This document shows, piece by piece, positions 34,101 through 46,955 of a DNA stretch of 64,000 bases. This DNA comes from Sanguinoderma infundibulare (taxonomy: Eukaryota; Basidiomycota; Agaricomycetes; Polyporales; Polyporaceae), in the NCBI GenBank assembly GCA_032821775.1, contig JAVLRN010000005.1:372001-436000 (forward strand). The letters are read 5' to 3'. Numbering within the stretch: the stretch's first letter is position 1; each line of letters begins with the position of its first letter. The position numbers and the translations under genes are program-made. Below the pieces are notes generated by a model. That model was not told where the DNA came from and did no database searches. It saw only the letters and a program-made list of their open reading frames with translations.

Positions 34101-34397
34101 TAGGGGGAGAGGATGAAGTTGATTGGGGGACTCGATAACGCTTAGCGGGAGAGGCGTGGTTGGCTCGGACCGTCTTCACGAGATATCGGAGAATCGCAGC
34201 ATGTTGTCGGTGCAGGATGCGAGTACATACTATTGGGGCACAATGGCTGGGTTCGGACGTGAAAGCAGTAAATGAGGGTGATTTGGAGGATGTGGGGGAT
34301 GTGGAGATGTTGGGAGAGAGGAAAGAGACGCGTGGCTCGGGAGTCCGCCCGCGGTGCTGGATGGAGGCCAACGGCGAGGAGAGCCATGCTGCAGTCT
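28170..34397. other. 6.2-kb gene-poor tract
   Basis: The first 600 bp are pyrimidine-rich and look like the Ecl1-family 3' UTR. Beyond that, open frames (for example 28800-29540 +, 31617-32330 +) overlap antisense frames and show no recognisable motif. A CTGGTG hexamer repeat lies at 30355-30380. The last few hundred bases presumably hold the GID7 promoter. Confidence 0.5.
30355..30380. repeat. CTGGTG hexanucleotide microsatellite
   Basis: Four perfect CTGGTG units plus CT in non-coding sequence. Confidence 0.8.
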
Positions 34398-34990
34398 GAC
34401 TCTGTCTGATACTACGACCATCGACCGCCCACACTCGGTCCCTGCGATCGAGCCCTGCTCGCCGTGCCCGCCATTCTCCTGCCTTACCTATCGCCACCAT
34501 TGATTCACGCACTCCATCCAATCCAGCGCGGGTCAGCACGCCCCACCAGACCCCGACACTGGAACCCGACCAGTCATCCCTCCATTCCGCCTTCGCTTTC
34601 CTGCCTTTGAACACCTCGTCCCCGACGTCAAGGAACCCCCAACACACCGCCAGCCTCAGCACCGTCCCCCACACCCGCTCGAGGTCTGAACTCGAAGAGG
34701 GCGACGCCGACGCCCGCTCCCCCGAGTACGCCCCGGCCTCCACTTCTCTCTCCTCCATCCCTTTGTCCTACCTCCACCCGTCCTCCTCGGCCATCCTCCT
34801 CTCCTCTCCCCCCACTCCGCTCTCGCTTGACGCAGACCCAGAGCTCGCCCGTGCGCGCAAGAGACAAAGAGTGGACAGCCGCGCAACGTCCCCCTCCAGC
34901 TCGCTTGCGTCCATCGAACGCGCCTTGATCCCCACTGATTCTGCTGCCGTTTCCGCTTCCTCCTCGCTCGCCCACTCTGAGCTCACCGCC
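34398..34990 (+). other. open frame upstream of the first GID7 Met, possible N-terminal extension
   Basis: The GID7 frame stays open upstream to a TGA at 34396-34398 without any ATG. It codes a Ser/Pro-rich stretch with a basic patch (ARARKRQRVDS) that looks like protein. Either it is 5' UTR, or an upstream exon supplies the Met; no splice junction in the right phase convinced me. Confidence 0.4.
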
Positions 34991-37900
34991 ATGAGGCTCA
35001 CGGAAAGTGATAGAGACTCTGCCTTGTCCGTCTCCCTAGACTCGAATCCCGAAGCTGGCCCGAGTTCTGCTCCCGCAGGCCCGTCCAACGGCCACAAGGT
35101 TGCTGTGGCGAGGACCAACGGATTCTCGCAACCGTACACGAACGGGTCCTCGAAATTCTCATCTTCCGAGGCGTTGGACGGGTATGCGCCAGAGAAACAC
35201 AGGCCTTCGGTGTCCAGGGTGTCTTTACCTGGGAGGACGTTGTATGACGACTCTTTCGTCGATAGGGAGGAGTTTGTCCGCTTGGTGATTCAGAGTTTGC
35301 GGGATGTGGGGTACATGTGAGTCCCTTCTGTTCTCTGCCGTTACATCGTCCCTCCTCCAACTGCGACCTGTGCCTGTGTAGGGAATCGGCGACGACCCTC
35401 GAGGCGGAGTCTGGGTACATCATGGAGACACCAGAAGTGGCCGAGTTTCGGAGATGCATACTGAATGCATCTTGGGACTCTGCTGAAGCCGCGCTCATGC
35501 GACTAGGTGTGACGGAGGGCGATGGCCTATGGGTGAGTCTTGTGAACCTTTCGTCCGTGGCAGTGTTCCATAACATATCGGAGCAGGACGCCAAGTTCCT
35601 CATTGCCAAACAGAAATACCTAGAATACCTTGAAGCAGGCAGGACCACCGCAGCACTGCATGTCCTACGGAATGAGCTCGCGCCTCTAAATCCAGAACTG
35701 GATCACCTCCATTCACTGTCGGCGTACGTATGCCCACGAACACATGTCGTGTATACATACTAACTTCGGTCGTCCTTGTTTGTTCTTTGTCCTCCAGCCT
35801 GATGATGTGCTCAGATCCTGCGGACCTACGACAACAGGTCGGGTGGGACGGAGCAGCGGGAACATCACGGAGACGATTACTGATGGACCTTCAACGTACG
35901 TGCGCCTCCCTCGACCGCGGTCTGTCATACTGACTTTCAGACCGCCTGATAGGATATATTCCCTCATCTGTAATGATCCCACAACGGCGCATTGCCACAC
36001 TGCTTGAACAAGCCCGGGCTTATCAACAAAGTCGGTGCCTGTACCATAACACACCCCTCAAGAACCGATCCTACTCATTATATACCGACCACGCTTGCGA
36101 CCGTGACGCGTTCCCGCGCGTTACAACTGCCGTCCTCCAAGTACATTCCGACGAAGTATGGAACCTTGAATGGAGCCATAATGGTCGGTATCTGGCAACA
36201 GCGAGCAAAGATAAGACTGCAATTATCTGGCGTGTCGAGGTATGTCTTGGCTAAAAAGTCAGGTACGTTGCAAGCATGAGGACTGACGTAACCCCTTACG
36301 GCAGCTCGACAAGGACGCGCGGTCAAGAGCGTACTCACCAGAGTTTGTTCTGCGGGACCACCCATATCCTGTTGGATGTGTGGCATGGTCATTAGATGAC
36401 TCAATACTTCTAACAGCCGCGGAACATTTTATCAGGCTATGGAATACACGAGTAAGTCACACGCCGGCCTGATCTGATGCTCCCGGCTCACACGACTTGG
36501 CGCACCTCGCAGACCGGAGTATGTACACGAGTGCTCGACCAACATACAGACGTGGTCACGGCACTAGCGTGGTTGCCTGACGGCTCCGGGTTTATTTCTG
36601 GCGGACTCGATCGCAAGATCATCCTCTGGGTACGTTTCACATTGTTTCATCTCCGATGGCAGAGAACACGCCTCTGACTGATGTGGCGCTCTTATCGTTA
36701 CCTGCCCCGTTTTTTCGCGTTCCACCTTTCAGGATGCGGACGGGAAGATGAGGGATACGTGGGGGCGCACGCCCATCCGGGTAACAGATCTCATGGTCAC
36801 ACCCGACTTCACACGGCTCGTCGCGGTTGGGATGTACGACATGCCCTCAATCCCGCCAGGCTCGAATCCACAAGAGTCCGGGACGCCACCCGGCTCTGGC
36901 CAGACACCGAACGCGGTGGCAAATGCGAACAAGAGCTCGTCAGAAACGCGGATCATCATCTATGACCTGCACACCAAGCAGCCTGAAACGTACGTTATCT
37001 TGTACGACCCACACGAATCGATGCCATGGGATATGTGGCGTGAACATAGCGTACTGATTGTCCGGATGGGAACATATGCAGGTCCATACGTCTGGATGGA
37101 GAGCTCACCAGCGTGAAGATCTCGCAGGACTCGCAATACGCGCTGATAAACCGTGCGTCTGAGAACGGACCACCGGCAGTACGTGTTCATGTTCACGCGT
37201 TGATGTTGACGTTCAGGCACGCTCGTGCACGAACTCGGCCACGATGACAAGAAATGGGGAGCTAACACTGATGCGTTTCGCACACACAGGAGATCCATCT
37301 GCTTGACCTGGCGTCGGAGCAGGTTGTGCGCAAGTATTCTGGGCACAGCCAATCAAAGCATGTTATCCGGAGTTGCTTCGGCGGCGTAGAAGGAAACTTC
37401 GTCGTTAGCGGGAGCGAAGGTACGTTCTTCCGGCGACTTGTTTGCGATCCTGAGGCTGACCATACCACCGGTCGCCCAACGCACCTCACGAACTTTATTT
37501 CCGCCGCACCCCTGAACCAACCAATCTCGTTCTATCTTTCGTCCAATGGCCCCGTAACGCATCAATCGCAAACTCCGACACTTCACTACGTCCGGCACCT
37601 GGAAACCAACGCTTGCTGCGTCCCCACCCGACTGTCCAATCGTCTGCCAATCCGACAGACGGAAACGTGTACATTTGGCACCGGGACACGGGCGCCCTGC
37701 TCGAGGTCCTTGCAGGCCACGGGGAGGGCTCCGTGAACTCGGTGGCGTGGAACCCGGTCAACGAGCGCATGTTCGCATCGTGCTCGGACGACAAGACAAT
37801 CCGGATATGGGAGGCGCCTCCGCCCTCCTCGGACGCGCACGCGGCGCATCTGGGCGGCGGGGCGCTGGCGGCTGCAGACGTGCCGCGCGAGCTGCACGAG

Positions 37901-38050
37901 GCGGCGGAGCACGGAGAGCTGGAGAACGGGAAGGGCAAGGGCAAGGGCAGGTGGGACGCGGGCGGCGCGGGTGCTGGCCCGAGCGGCTCGTCGTCGTCTG
38001 GAGTCCGTGTGGCCGACCTGGATAGCGGACCGGGGTTTGGGATCTTCTGA
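34991..38050 (+). CDS. GID7: GID7/WDR26, WD40 subunit of the GID/CTLH ubiquitin ligase
   Basis: Eleven exons join in phase to 716 residues from the first in-frame ATG: 34991-35316, 35382-35532, 35587-35723, 35798-35895, 35941-36239, 36305-36451, 36513-36629, 36733-36989, 37082-37178, 37290-37419, 37659-38050. The order is a LisH-like segment (FVRLVIQSLRDVGYMESA), a CTLH segment (FRRCILNASWDSAEAALMRL to YLEYLEAGRTTAALHVLR), then WD40 repeats, clearest at VWNLEWSHNGRYLATASKDK, VVTALAWLPDGSGFISGG and SVNSVAWNPVNERMFASCS. This LisH-CTLH-WD40 order is that of yeast Gid7 and human WDR26, which help oligomerise the GID/CTLH E3 ligase that degrades gluconeogenic enzymes. A Ser/Asn-rich insert near residue 430 and an acidic-basic tail are poorly conserved. 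The true start may lie further upstream. Confidence 0.88.
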
Positions 38051-41000
38051 AACAAACTTTGGTCCGCTGCATGGTGCATGGTACACGATGCTCGATCGCG
38101 ATCGCTACGTTTTCTCTCTCGGACCTGCTCGCATTTAATCATTGTTTTTGTGTTACGCTGCCGCTCGGGCGAGGCCCGACAGTCGTGCCTCGTCGCCGCC
38201 CATCAGCCCAACTAGGAACTCGTTGCATTCACGCATTTACGCATTCACGCTGCATCCTGCACACCCAACTCGACAACTCACTTTCAATGGTTTCGGTTTC
38301 GTCCCTCTCTATCTTTCGTGCATGTCGTCGACGATCACAATACTATCAGAGTTTTGTACACGCCATTTTCATTCGCCGATCGCCCGTTGCCCAGTGCCCA
38401 GTGCTCATCGCCCATCCATTCAAGTCGTCCAGTACACGCTGCCCGTTCAGCGACCTCATACTTTCATCCGCACATTTCTTTTAGCTAGACTCGGTTTACC
38501 GATAATCACGAAGAGAACAGCAACAAGTGGATTGTATAATATGTATCTATGTAAACTGTGCATTTGGTCTCTCAGCCTGTAAATATCCTGGGTCACGAAC
38601 GATGAAACACGAACCCGTGGTATACTGCATTTGTGTATTGCTTGGCAGTTTGGGGCAACTAACTTGTAAGTTGCTTACTGCATCAGTACGACGCGGTGGC
38701 GCGACGCGTCCCTTGGTCACGGGACCGCGGTGACCCGACTCGTTGGATTGCGAGGCGCCAGTAAGCTTGGCTCTTTCTTTCGAACCACATCCATGTACAC
38801 CACGATCCTCGCTTGTAGAGGGTTCATTGGCGGGCCCACGATGTGTTTGGATTGGGGTGACGAGCCAGGATGCGTCCTTTCGGCCTCTTGAACAGCCCAG
38901 GTACACGGCAGGGGAGTAAGTAACAAGCTTACGGTAGTGGCCACTTTGCAGACCCGACCTGCCGATGCCCCATTTCCGAGAACGTCCTCGGTGATTAGTA
39001 GCTCCCTGCGTTCCGCAGTGCTGTTGGAGAGCATGTTGACGACCTGATGGCACGATATGGGGCTCGGCGTGGCCGCTTGATTGAGTGCAGGTGTGTACGT
39101 CTCCACGTCTGCCACTGCCTATGATAATGATTCTTGCAGACAGATCCTGAAACATAAAATTTGCTAGGACCTGCTTCCTTCGTTGAGTCAACCACGTCCG
39201 AGCGGACTACGGCTCGCGGTGTCCCATCGCATGATGACGAGGTTCGGGTGCTCAGGTGGAGCGATGCCCTCTTCGAGGTGAGCTTCCGATTCTGTGGAAT
39301 ACGGTCGCGGCCAAGGCCATCAAATCTTCCATGAATAAGAGTGGGAAGGGTCTCTGGAGCGAGGCTCGTCGACGGGGTAGTGAATGCGAGCGAATGGGAG
39401 TTAAACGTCAGCCTGCTGCGTCGATTCTTGAGACCTGGTTGAATGAACTGATCCTGTCTCTCGAAAATTCATCCTGTGGCGACGAAGGCCCGGAGGTCTT
39501 GGTCAAACTCAGCGACGAAGGATCCATACCCATAGCGGCCTTCCCATTGTCGCCGGCTCCTGGTGGCTTCCAGAAAATGGATTCGACCTGCAACAGAAGG
39601 CTATCGAGAGATCAGAGTCCAGGATACTCAGTTTCGATTCGAGCACGAGGCACTGTCAGCGGTCTCGACGGGCAGATGATGCACAAGTGGAACCATAACA
39701 TCCTTGTTGTCGACACATCACTCACCGGTATGCATGACGGCGGGGGCCATGGAACAACATCACGGCGGTGTATGTCTGGGAGAGGAGCTCTTGGCACGTT
39801 GCTCCAGGTACTTAGCCTCAGGACCGTGTCGATTCGGTGAGATGGCATACCAGGCTTCAGGCGGTATAGGTCTCCATCTCCGATGCCCGTCAAGTCCGAG
39901 TTTGGGAGCGCCTGGCGGTCGGAGACGTCTGGACGAACTGGGATCAAAGGCAACGGATGAACCGACCAGAAAGTTGGTGCGTATGACGTCACGGATCGAA
40001 TAACACATCAGCTAGCGTTTTCATGATGTGCTCGCGGACCAGGAGAGTAGACCGTTTTGAGGTCACGGACGGAAAACCACACACTCTCGAAAAGGGCGAC
40101 CCGGCAAAGGGTCGATCGTTCGTGGGTGCGGGGTAGAGTTGTGTCACTTCAAGCATCAAGCTCTTAAAACAGCTTACCGATTGTACCTAAAGAGTACCTG
40201 GCTGATATGGCCCAGCCATTCGGAGATTTGTTGGTGCCGGGCCACGTTGACGAGGAAGATGAGGACGGTCGTCTATTACTCATCGCCGCCAGCAACCACG
40301 ATGACGACTCCCTGCACTGCACTGATGGGTTCGCAGTGCCGACGTGGGATCACATGAAGCCGACACGAGGGAAGTGTTGTAGGATGTACAAGGTTCTTAC
40401 GAATGGAACCCGGTTTTCAAATGGGCAGACAGAGGCAGCGGCCGTGACTCGGACAAGATCAGACACGTTACTCGGCCGTATGTCGCGGTGCGCGAGCGCT
40501 TGCGTCAACTTGGCTTCGAACCACCACCATCTTCGGGTGGATGCTTTCCAGCTTGTCGACACCCTCGAACCGACAGCCTGGCGGGCTGCAGGCCTCCAAG
40601 CCGCCGAGCAAATCAGCGAACCTCTCTATTCTGTGGAGTTTACGGAGCGCCGTCGGTCGATGATGCCACGATCTCGCAGAGATAGAGGGGGCTCTGCCTG
40701 CTGATCTGCATAGGCTATTAGGCATCTCGTTCATATGAGGTCGGGGGTATGAACCTACTTTTCATTTAGAACGGCGTTTTGCGCTGCGCGTGGACTTCAA
40801 ACTAACGTAACCTCTTATGTAGAATCGACACCATCCTGCCCACGGGGGCCGAACCCTCAAGGGCTCAGGCAGCCGACTTTGCAAGACCTTGCTGTATGCG
40901 CAAGACCCAGTCACACACCCGTGCGATGCACACGCCTCGAGGCTGCCCACGGACACCAAAGGCGGAGGCACGTTCTGTATTTCCTGACAAATCAGGACGT

Positions 41001-43966
41001 ACCCTGGGACAGGAATCCTCATCCCTAATGCCCGTGGGCACGGGTGGTTGGTACCTTTCCAGCCCGGCTAAGACAAACGTGGATTAACCAGTCCGTATCC
41101 CTAGTCCAGTCTAGTCTCTGCAGGAGGCACAGCGGCCCGCTCAAACGCACAGAGCACGCTCGGCACCCAGCCCAAGGCATAACGAAGGCCTTTGCGAGTA
41201 CTGTACATGCAGCACACCCGGAGGCGTCGATCGCCTCGCAAGGCCCGCTTCCGTTCCCGAGCTCGAACCACACCCGCACAGCGGCGGCTTCCAATCGAGA
41301 CCATCGCCTCAGAAAATCAGACCACAAAAACCGACCCCGTCACCGCGCCGCGCTCTCCACCCTCCAAATAGCTCCGTGTGAGCCTCTTCACCTCGTGCGT
41401 GGTGTATGCGGGAACGCGACACGACTGGGGGGCCTGGGCTCTGGCCATGGTTGGGCGAGCGAGCGGCGGCGTCCCGCTCGGCCTTGGCGGGTTCGATTTC
41501 TCGATCCCCCACACATTTTCCGAGTCCCAAGCTCAGCAGTCGGTCTGCAGTTTCACGGTCCAACACGATCCTCAAACGCACCGCACTCACGCTCACATGG
41601 CCGCACACAGTCTACGTCTGGGATCCCTCGCGCCTTTTGTGCCTGGCCATTGACTTCGCCCAGGGGGGGGAGGACACCGCTCGCCATGGCACGGGCACGG
41701 CGCGGGGGGCGGCACCCCCCGCTGTCAGTGGACGCCTGGCAGCTCTCTCCGCCCCGTCGGGCCGTCGAGGCCACAACGAGCAGCGCCGTCGAAGTAGCAA
41801 CGGCGGAGCTAATCTCGCCCGCCACCTGGCCTGCCTCTCTCGTGCCGTCCGCCCTCCCTCTTACGATCGGCTATGTCGCACACCCGACTCCCAAACATGC
41901 GTACAGGACGCTCTGTCGGGTCGCGCGTGCGTGCGCCCGCCCGCCGGCGGAAGCATTCCAACGTATTGTATCCTCAGCGTCGGTGCTGGCACCCCCTCCC
42001 CCGTAATCCCTAATCGCGTTCTCTCGCCCTCGCCCTCGCCCTCGCCTCTCGCTCCTCGCCCGTCGACGGTAGTCTCACGGGCGCGTCCCCGCGCGCGCAA
42101 CGTGCGCGACGCATGGCGCGGCTCTCAGAGGCCCGCAGGCGTGGAGCGTTGTGCGGCCAGGACGTGAGAGAAGTTCGTACCCAGTCCCTGCTGCGCGTGA
42201 GCCGAGTCGCGCGTCGGTGAGAGCGCAGAGTCTACATTGCTCGCGCCCGCGATCGACGCCGTCCGAGGCTCCATCCCGCCGGGATGGCTCGACAAAGGGA
42301 CGGGGAACGGGGTTACGAGGAGGAGGCGCGCCCCTACTGCCCCTCTCGCCCTCTTCGGCACAAACGCACTTTCAAGTCTCCGTGCGCCGAGTTCGAGTTC
42401 GAGTCCGAGGCCGAGTTGCAGGCACTGGGCAGCTGCGGGCAGGCAGGCATGCGGCGGATGCAGTGCCCGCGGATCGGCTCGGGAAGCAACCCGCCTTCCA
42501 CCGTCACATCGTACATACAGCATACGTCGTCTCAACGTTCCCGTTCATTCACTCGCCAGGACGCCCGGCCTCCCGGGGAGAAGCGTGCAGGATGCGGGGA
42601 AGCGAAGCAGGACGTCACCGCTGCTGGTGAAGCGGACCGTCGGACACATACAGTCCCTGGCCTCGTGCGCTGACAGCGGCTCGCGGCGCTCCGACAGCCC
42701 CATCATGCCCAGTATGCTCTGGCGACGTCGACGTCGACGTCGGACGTCCATCTCGGCGACTTGGTGGATGTCCTCACGGCCGGGCTTCCCCGTCGCCAAC
42801 GTGGTACGTCAGTCAGGCAGGGCTCGGGCTGCGAGCGAGCTGCTGGTGGGTGACTGGGTCGAGACGCTGGCAAGTCTTACCGCGACTGTAATAATACAGA
42901 GACCGTGCCCCTGGCAGGGTCGGGTATGTATGTGTGTCGACGTCACCACGCACGAATACGCTTACGGCCTCGGGCGAAGGTTGAGACTGATCACGGTCGC
43001 CGGTCGGACGCGCGTGCGCGTGCCTCTGCCTCTGCCTCTCTCTTGATGCATGCGCGAGAGCAGCAGGCAATCGGATCCGCCTTCCCGGAAGGAAGCAAGC
43101 CGGACCTGGACCCCCGCTCGCGCGTGCGTGCATTTTTGCGTACGCGGGTCTGCGGCCGGTGCAGAGCAGGACACCTGCAGTCCGCGCTGCACCGGAAACC
43201 TTACAGGCGTCCCATCTCGCTTCTCCTGGACCGCGTTACGCAATGTGGAAAAAAAAGGGTGAGGGGCAACTCGACCGTCGACCAGACGTTGGCTATCCCT
43301 CCTGCCGAATCCGGTCGCTGCGTTCTCGTTCCCGCGACGATTTGTATTGCGCACCCCGGCGGGCCTGCCGAACGCTGAGAGCCTTTGTGCGGGGCCAATG
43401 TGAACACGCCTTGGTAAGAGCGTTTGGGTCCGAACGCCTCGCTCGCAACTTTAGTGCGTGGACTGAGTTCGACTGGGAGCTGCCCAGGGGCCAGGATGAC
43501 GAGAGTGCGGGCGGTTACCGGACGTCGATGCCACGGTTCACGGGTAGCAAGTCCGAATAGGGAATCCGACAGCGTCGTTGGGCTTCAAGGCGCCCCGGGT
43601 TGGTCGTCCGCGCAGACAACGAGGCGGTGGTTCCAGGAACGCTACGGGCTAGAAGCAGGGAGGGCTGCCTGACAGCCGAAGGAGCATTACATGTGATGAT
43701 GGACGTGAGCAGTATGGTACATCCCGGGGTAAGTTGCCGATGAATACAGTAAGAGAATAATGCTAGATGGGTGGACGGATGCGTATAGGCCGCGAGGAAT
43801 ACGGCTGCGGCTGTCACCGAGAGCGTTTGGTGGTGGCGGTATGGTGGCGGTATGATGGTATACAGCGATACTGGACGTGGGCAAGAGAGCAAGTGACTAG
43901 TCGGTTACAAAGTGGAATCTGGGTGGAGATAGCAGTTATCGATAAAGCGTTTGGCGTTGCGCACGT
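38051..43966. other. 5.9-kb stretch with no convincing gene
   Basis: Sequence after 38051 is a plausible GID7 3' UTR. From 39.2 to 40.7 kb plus-strand frames of 165-195 codons occur (39256-39840, 40207-40704), the second starting MAQPFGDLLVPGHVDEEDED, but neither matches a family I know. From 41.0 to 43.5 kb the DNA is very GC-rich and open in several frames at once, as expected by chance. Short repeats: CTCGCC at 42023-42046 and GTCGAC near 42726-42745. Confidence 0.5.
42023..42046. repeat. CTCGCC hexanucleotide microsatellite
   Basis: Four perfect CTCGCC units in GC-rich non-coding sequence. Confidence 0.75.
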
Positions 43967-45328
43967 CTATGACTTGGACTGTACTCCACGCGGAAGCTGC
44001 GAATAAGCTCGGTGCTTAGGCATAAACAATGACGCCCCTGGGTTCTTCTTTGCCGGCGGCCGGGCAGCCGTTGAACGAGCCTCTGGTGATTGCGGTTGCG
44101 GCTGCGGCAGCGTTGACCACAGCGTTTCTGGGGGGCTGCTTGGAGGTGGGGGCGATGATGCGGTAGGCGGGGCAAGAGTGAGGATAGAAAGGGTGTCGGC
44201 CGCTGTTGGAGTGGCACTTGCTGCTTTCGTCTGCGTTGACGGTACCTGCTTGGAAGGTGGCTGCGGTTTCTGCACGACCGGAACACTCCTTACGACCACG
44301 CGCGATCCGCTGGGCTGAGCACCGCTCGGTGCTCTCACGGAGGGTGCCGTCCGGGAGGGTGGTGGAGGTTTAGCACTTGCGGTATTGGGCACGATCCTAT
44401 GGGTCTGAAACGCTGGGCGGGTAATGCGGGAGCCAAACACGCCTTTACTCAATCGCGATGCCTCGCTCCTTGTCTTCTGGAAAAGGGACTTTGGTTGGGA
44501 AGGGGCACCCCCTTTGTGTGCTCGGTCAGCGACTTTGGGGAGACGGCACGGGCACTGGGGTCGCTCACATGGACGGGATCGTTTGGCCGGGGGGACTTTG
44601 TCCGTGAGTTTGATTGCGGATTCTCTCTTGCGTTCCTCCTCCTCTTGACGGGACGCTTTGAGTTTGTTGGAAAGCGCATTGAGTTTCGCGCGCTCTCGAT
44701 CACGCAGGGCCTGGTGGAAGAGAAGGGATCTGGGCTATTGATAGTGGGAGTGATCAGGGGACGGAGAACGCACGAAGAGCTGGTCTCTCCACGACTGGGG
44801 TTCTTGCATGGAGTTTGCTTCGTATTGGTGGGCCTCTATGGGGAATTCTTTGACAAAGAGTCTCTTCCAAATATCTGCCGAGGAGGACCGAGGGAGGTGT
44901 CAGATTGGACGCAGACGAGAAGCAGGACCGGTGGCATTGCCACACGCACCTTGAGTATCGTCCGCGATGTACTGAGGGTGGACACGTCATCATGGTTGCT
45001 TCTAGCTCGAGAGGAAGAAGGGACGTACTGGGTCCGCGTCCTCGAACCTCTGAAGCGTCTCTGGCGTGCAGCTCTCCAACACGGGTCGAATGAGATCGGG
45101 CCGCCACCCTTGGCCGAGACTGCAGATGCCTAGAGGAGGACGAATGGTGAGCGATCGCACGAAGCGTACAGGACGACATCCGACGTACTCTCTACGTTTG
45201 TGGAGGCGACTAGGATAGGTCGGTTAGGATACGGCTCGGTCGGTGTTCCTGGGGACATCCTCACCGCGTTGACAGTATTGGACGAGAGTGGGAATGTGTC
45301 GGCCGCCCGGCTCGATATCGTAGGACAT
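43967..45328 (-). CDS. ELA1: Elongin-A, F-box-like adaptor of RNA polymerase II ubiquitin ligase
   Basis: Five exons (45328-45265, 45129-45029, 44971-44950, 44874-44774, 44710-43967) join to 343 residues. The N-terminus shows PTLVQYCQRGI, which fits the elongin BC-box pattern (TLxxxCxxxI). The F-box-like part follows (DLIRPVLESCTPETLQRFED, then DIWKRLFVKEFPIEA and SWRDQLF). A charged helix follows (RASRQEEEERKRESAIKLTD is close in content), then SLFQKTRSEASRL and a Pro-rich tail. Elongin-A (yeast Ela1) binds Elongin-C and directs ubiquitylation of stalled RNA polymerase II. The third exon is only 22 nt. The ATG at 45328 is preferred over an in-frame one far upstream because family members start just before the BC box. 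A 39-nt alternative for the last intron is in frame but too short to be likely. Confidence 0.85.
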
Positions 45329-46857
45329 GGCGAGAGAGGGATGGTAGATAGAAGGAGAGGCTGGCGGGAGGTGTGAGAGATGGCTAAAGGTGGGATTCCA
45401 TTCAGCGGCTCGGCGGGCTCTCTGCACTCGTCTCGTCGCCGCTGCAGCAGACTGAGAAACGCCGCGAGAGCCGCCGGCCGGCCACGCGAGCACGTTCCCA
45501 GGCTGTGCTTCTTGGGGGGTGCTCGTTTTGGATAGAAACGGCTTAGTTTGAGGTTTGATTTTCATCTGCGGCCTCGTCTGCTCGCTCGACAAAGTCGCTG
45601 ACAATGATCCATTAGCCTCGCATTCGCCCGCCTTACGTCCCTGGCCACCGACGCCGCCTCAGAGTCGCCAGAGGAGAGCGTCTGTGGAGCTGTCAGCCTG
45701 CCAGTGGTACTCTCGCATGCCATCCTACACGCCCGCTACCCTGTCTTTCCTGTCCTGATGCCAGCGGGTGTGTGAAGCCACCACCGATCGCTTTCTCGCG
45801 GTCCTCTCTGCGCCCTCGCCTGCGGTGGCGGAAGTACTCGACGCCTCCCCATTGGCAGTGGGCACGACGACTCAGCGGCATTCCCATCACAGCTCGAGCT
45901 GTCAACTGATACCAGCTTCCTACGCGCCGCCCGTTCCACCATTGCCCTCCTTCGATGCCAACCCGCCTTCCTCAAGTCCGTGCGCAGCATGCAGCCCTGT
46001 CAACAACGGCCGAGCAATTCTATCCCTGTCTCAGGCAAGTCCCAGGCTCGAAACGTGCGCGGGACATCTACACGGCAGAAGAGCCCACTTAATCCCCGGC
46101 GGTGGCGTGGAAGCCTCCTGCTATATTGCACGAATCCGAGCTACAGACTCGTACAGCATGCACCACGCTAATTTCCAGCCATCCATCGTCAGCACCCGCC
46201 CCATGGCCCCTTACACTCCGCCGCGACCAGCGAACCTTCGCCGATATCCATGAGAAGCCCGCCACTGTCCCTTGCGACCGCGTTCGCCCTTCTGGGAAGC
46301 AGTCCGCTCTGTCGGAGTCTCGCTGAGAACCCCCTCCTGCGGCGAGCCAAGCTGGCCGGAATAAGCACACCTGAGGTCTGTTCAGTCCTCGACCCCTCCC
46401 GAGAACGCCCCCGAGACGGCGCGCGCTGGCACGCGGACCGTGGAAGGGCCCCATTGACTTGCCGGCCGGCTCCCATGTCCGTGTCCCACCTTATGGGTCC
46501 AGTCGATCTCGCATGGAACTGCGCTTCCCTTGGGCTCGAAAGAGAGTTGTTCCTGAACGCTCCCTCCGCCTTCTTTGACTATCATCGCGCCGCATCTTGG
46601 GCCCCGTCCACCTCCCCACCCCGCGCCTTACGCGAGCATGCCCACTTCGCGTTCGCTGCCATTCCCAGCGCCAAGTGCGCGGGAAAGGCTCGTGGTCATA
46701 ATTGACTCCCGTCCACGCTTTCTCAGACTCCGCAAGCCCCCGTCCCCCGTATCGAGATTCGGGCGGGAACGCGCGCGAGCTCTGTCCACTCCTTCGGGCG
46801 GGCTCCAACACGGGAAGCGTTACAGCATCCTCGTGGGTGCCTAGTCTATCTCCCGAA
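45329..46857. other. divergent intergenic region Elongin-A/Gti1
   Basis: About 1.5 kb between two divergent genes. The Elongin-A frame remains open some 270 bp upstream (to 45604) but without family similarity. I recognise nothing else; it must hold both promoters. Confidence 0.5.
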
Positions 46858-46863
46858 TATAAA
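46858..46863 (+). promoter_or_regulatory. TATA box of the Gti1/Pac2 gene
   Basis: TATAAA 93 bp upstream of the ATG at 46956, preceded by GC-rich sequence and followed by a CT-rich leader. Confidence 0.55.
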
Positions 46864-46955
46864 CCTCCTCTTTCGTCCTCGACGATGGTCCACACAGACG
46901 GCCCTCTCCAAACGCGCTCTTCTACTCGGCTCACACCGTCTTGCTGCTACCAGCC

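Noticed and set aside
34362..34398. Upstream ATG (MEANGEESHAA) as GID7 start
   Set aside because: It runs into a stop after 12 codons, and the only downstream acceptor I found is in the wrong phase.
40207..40704. 165-codon frame starting MAQPFGDLLVPGHVDEEDED
   Set aside because: Looks more protein-like than its neighbours but I cannot link it to a family or to splice sites; not claimed as a gene.
41406..43046. Cluster of long frames (250-320 codons) in 41-43 kb
   Set aside because: Open in many frames at once on both strands, as expected from high GC content; none has recognisable motifs.
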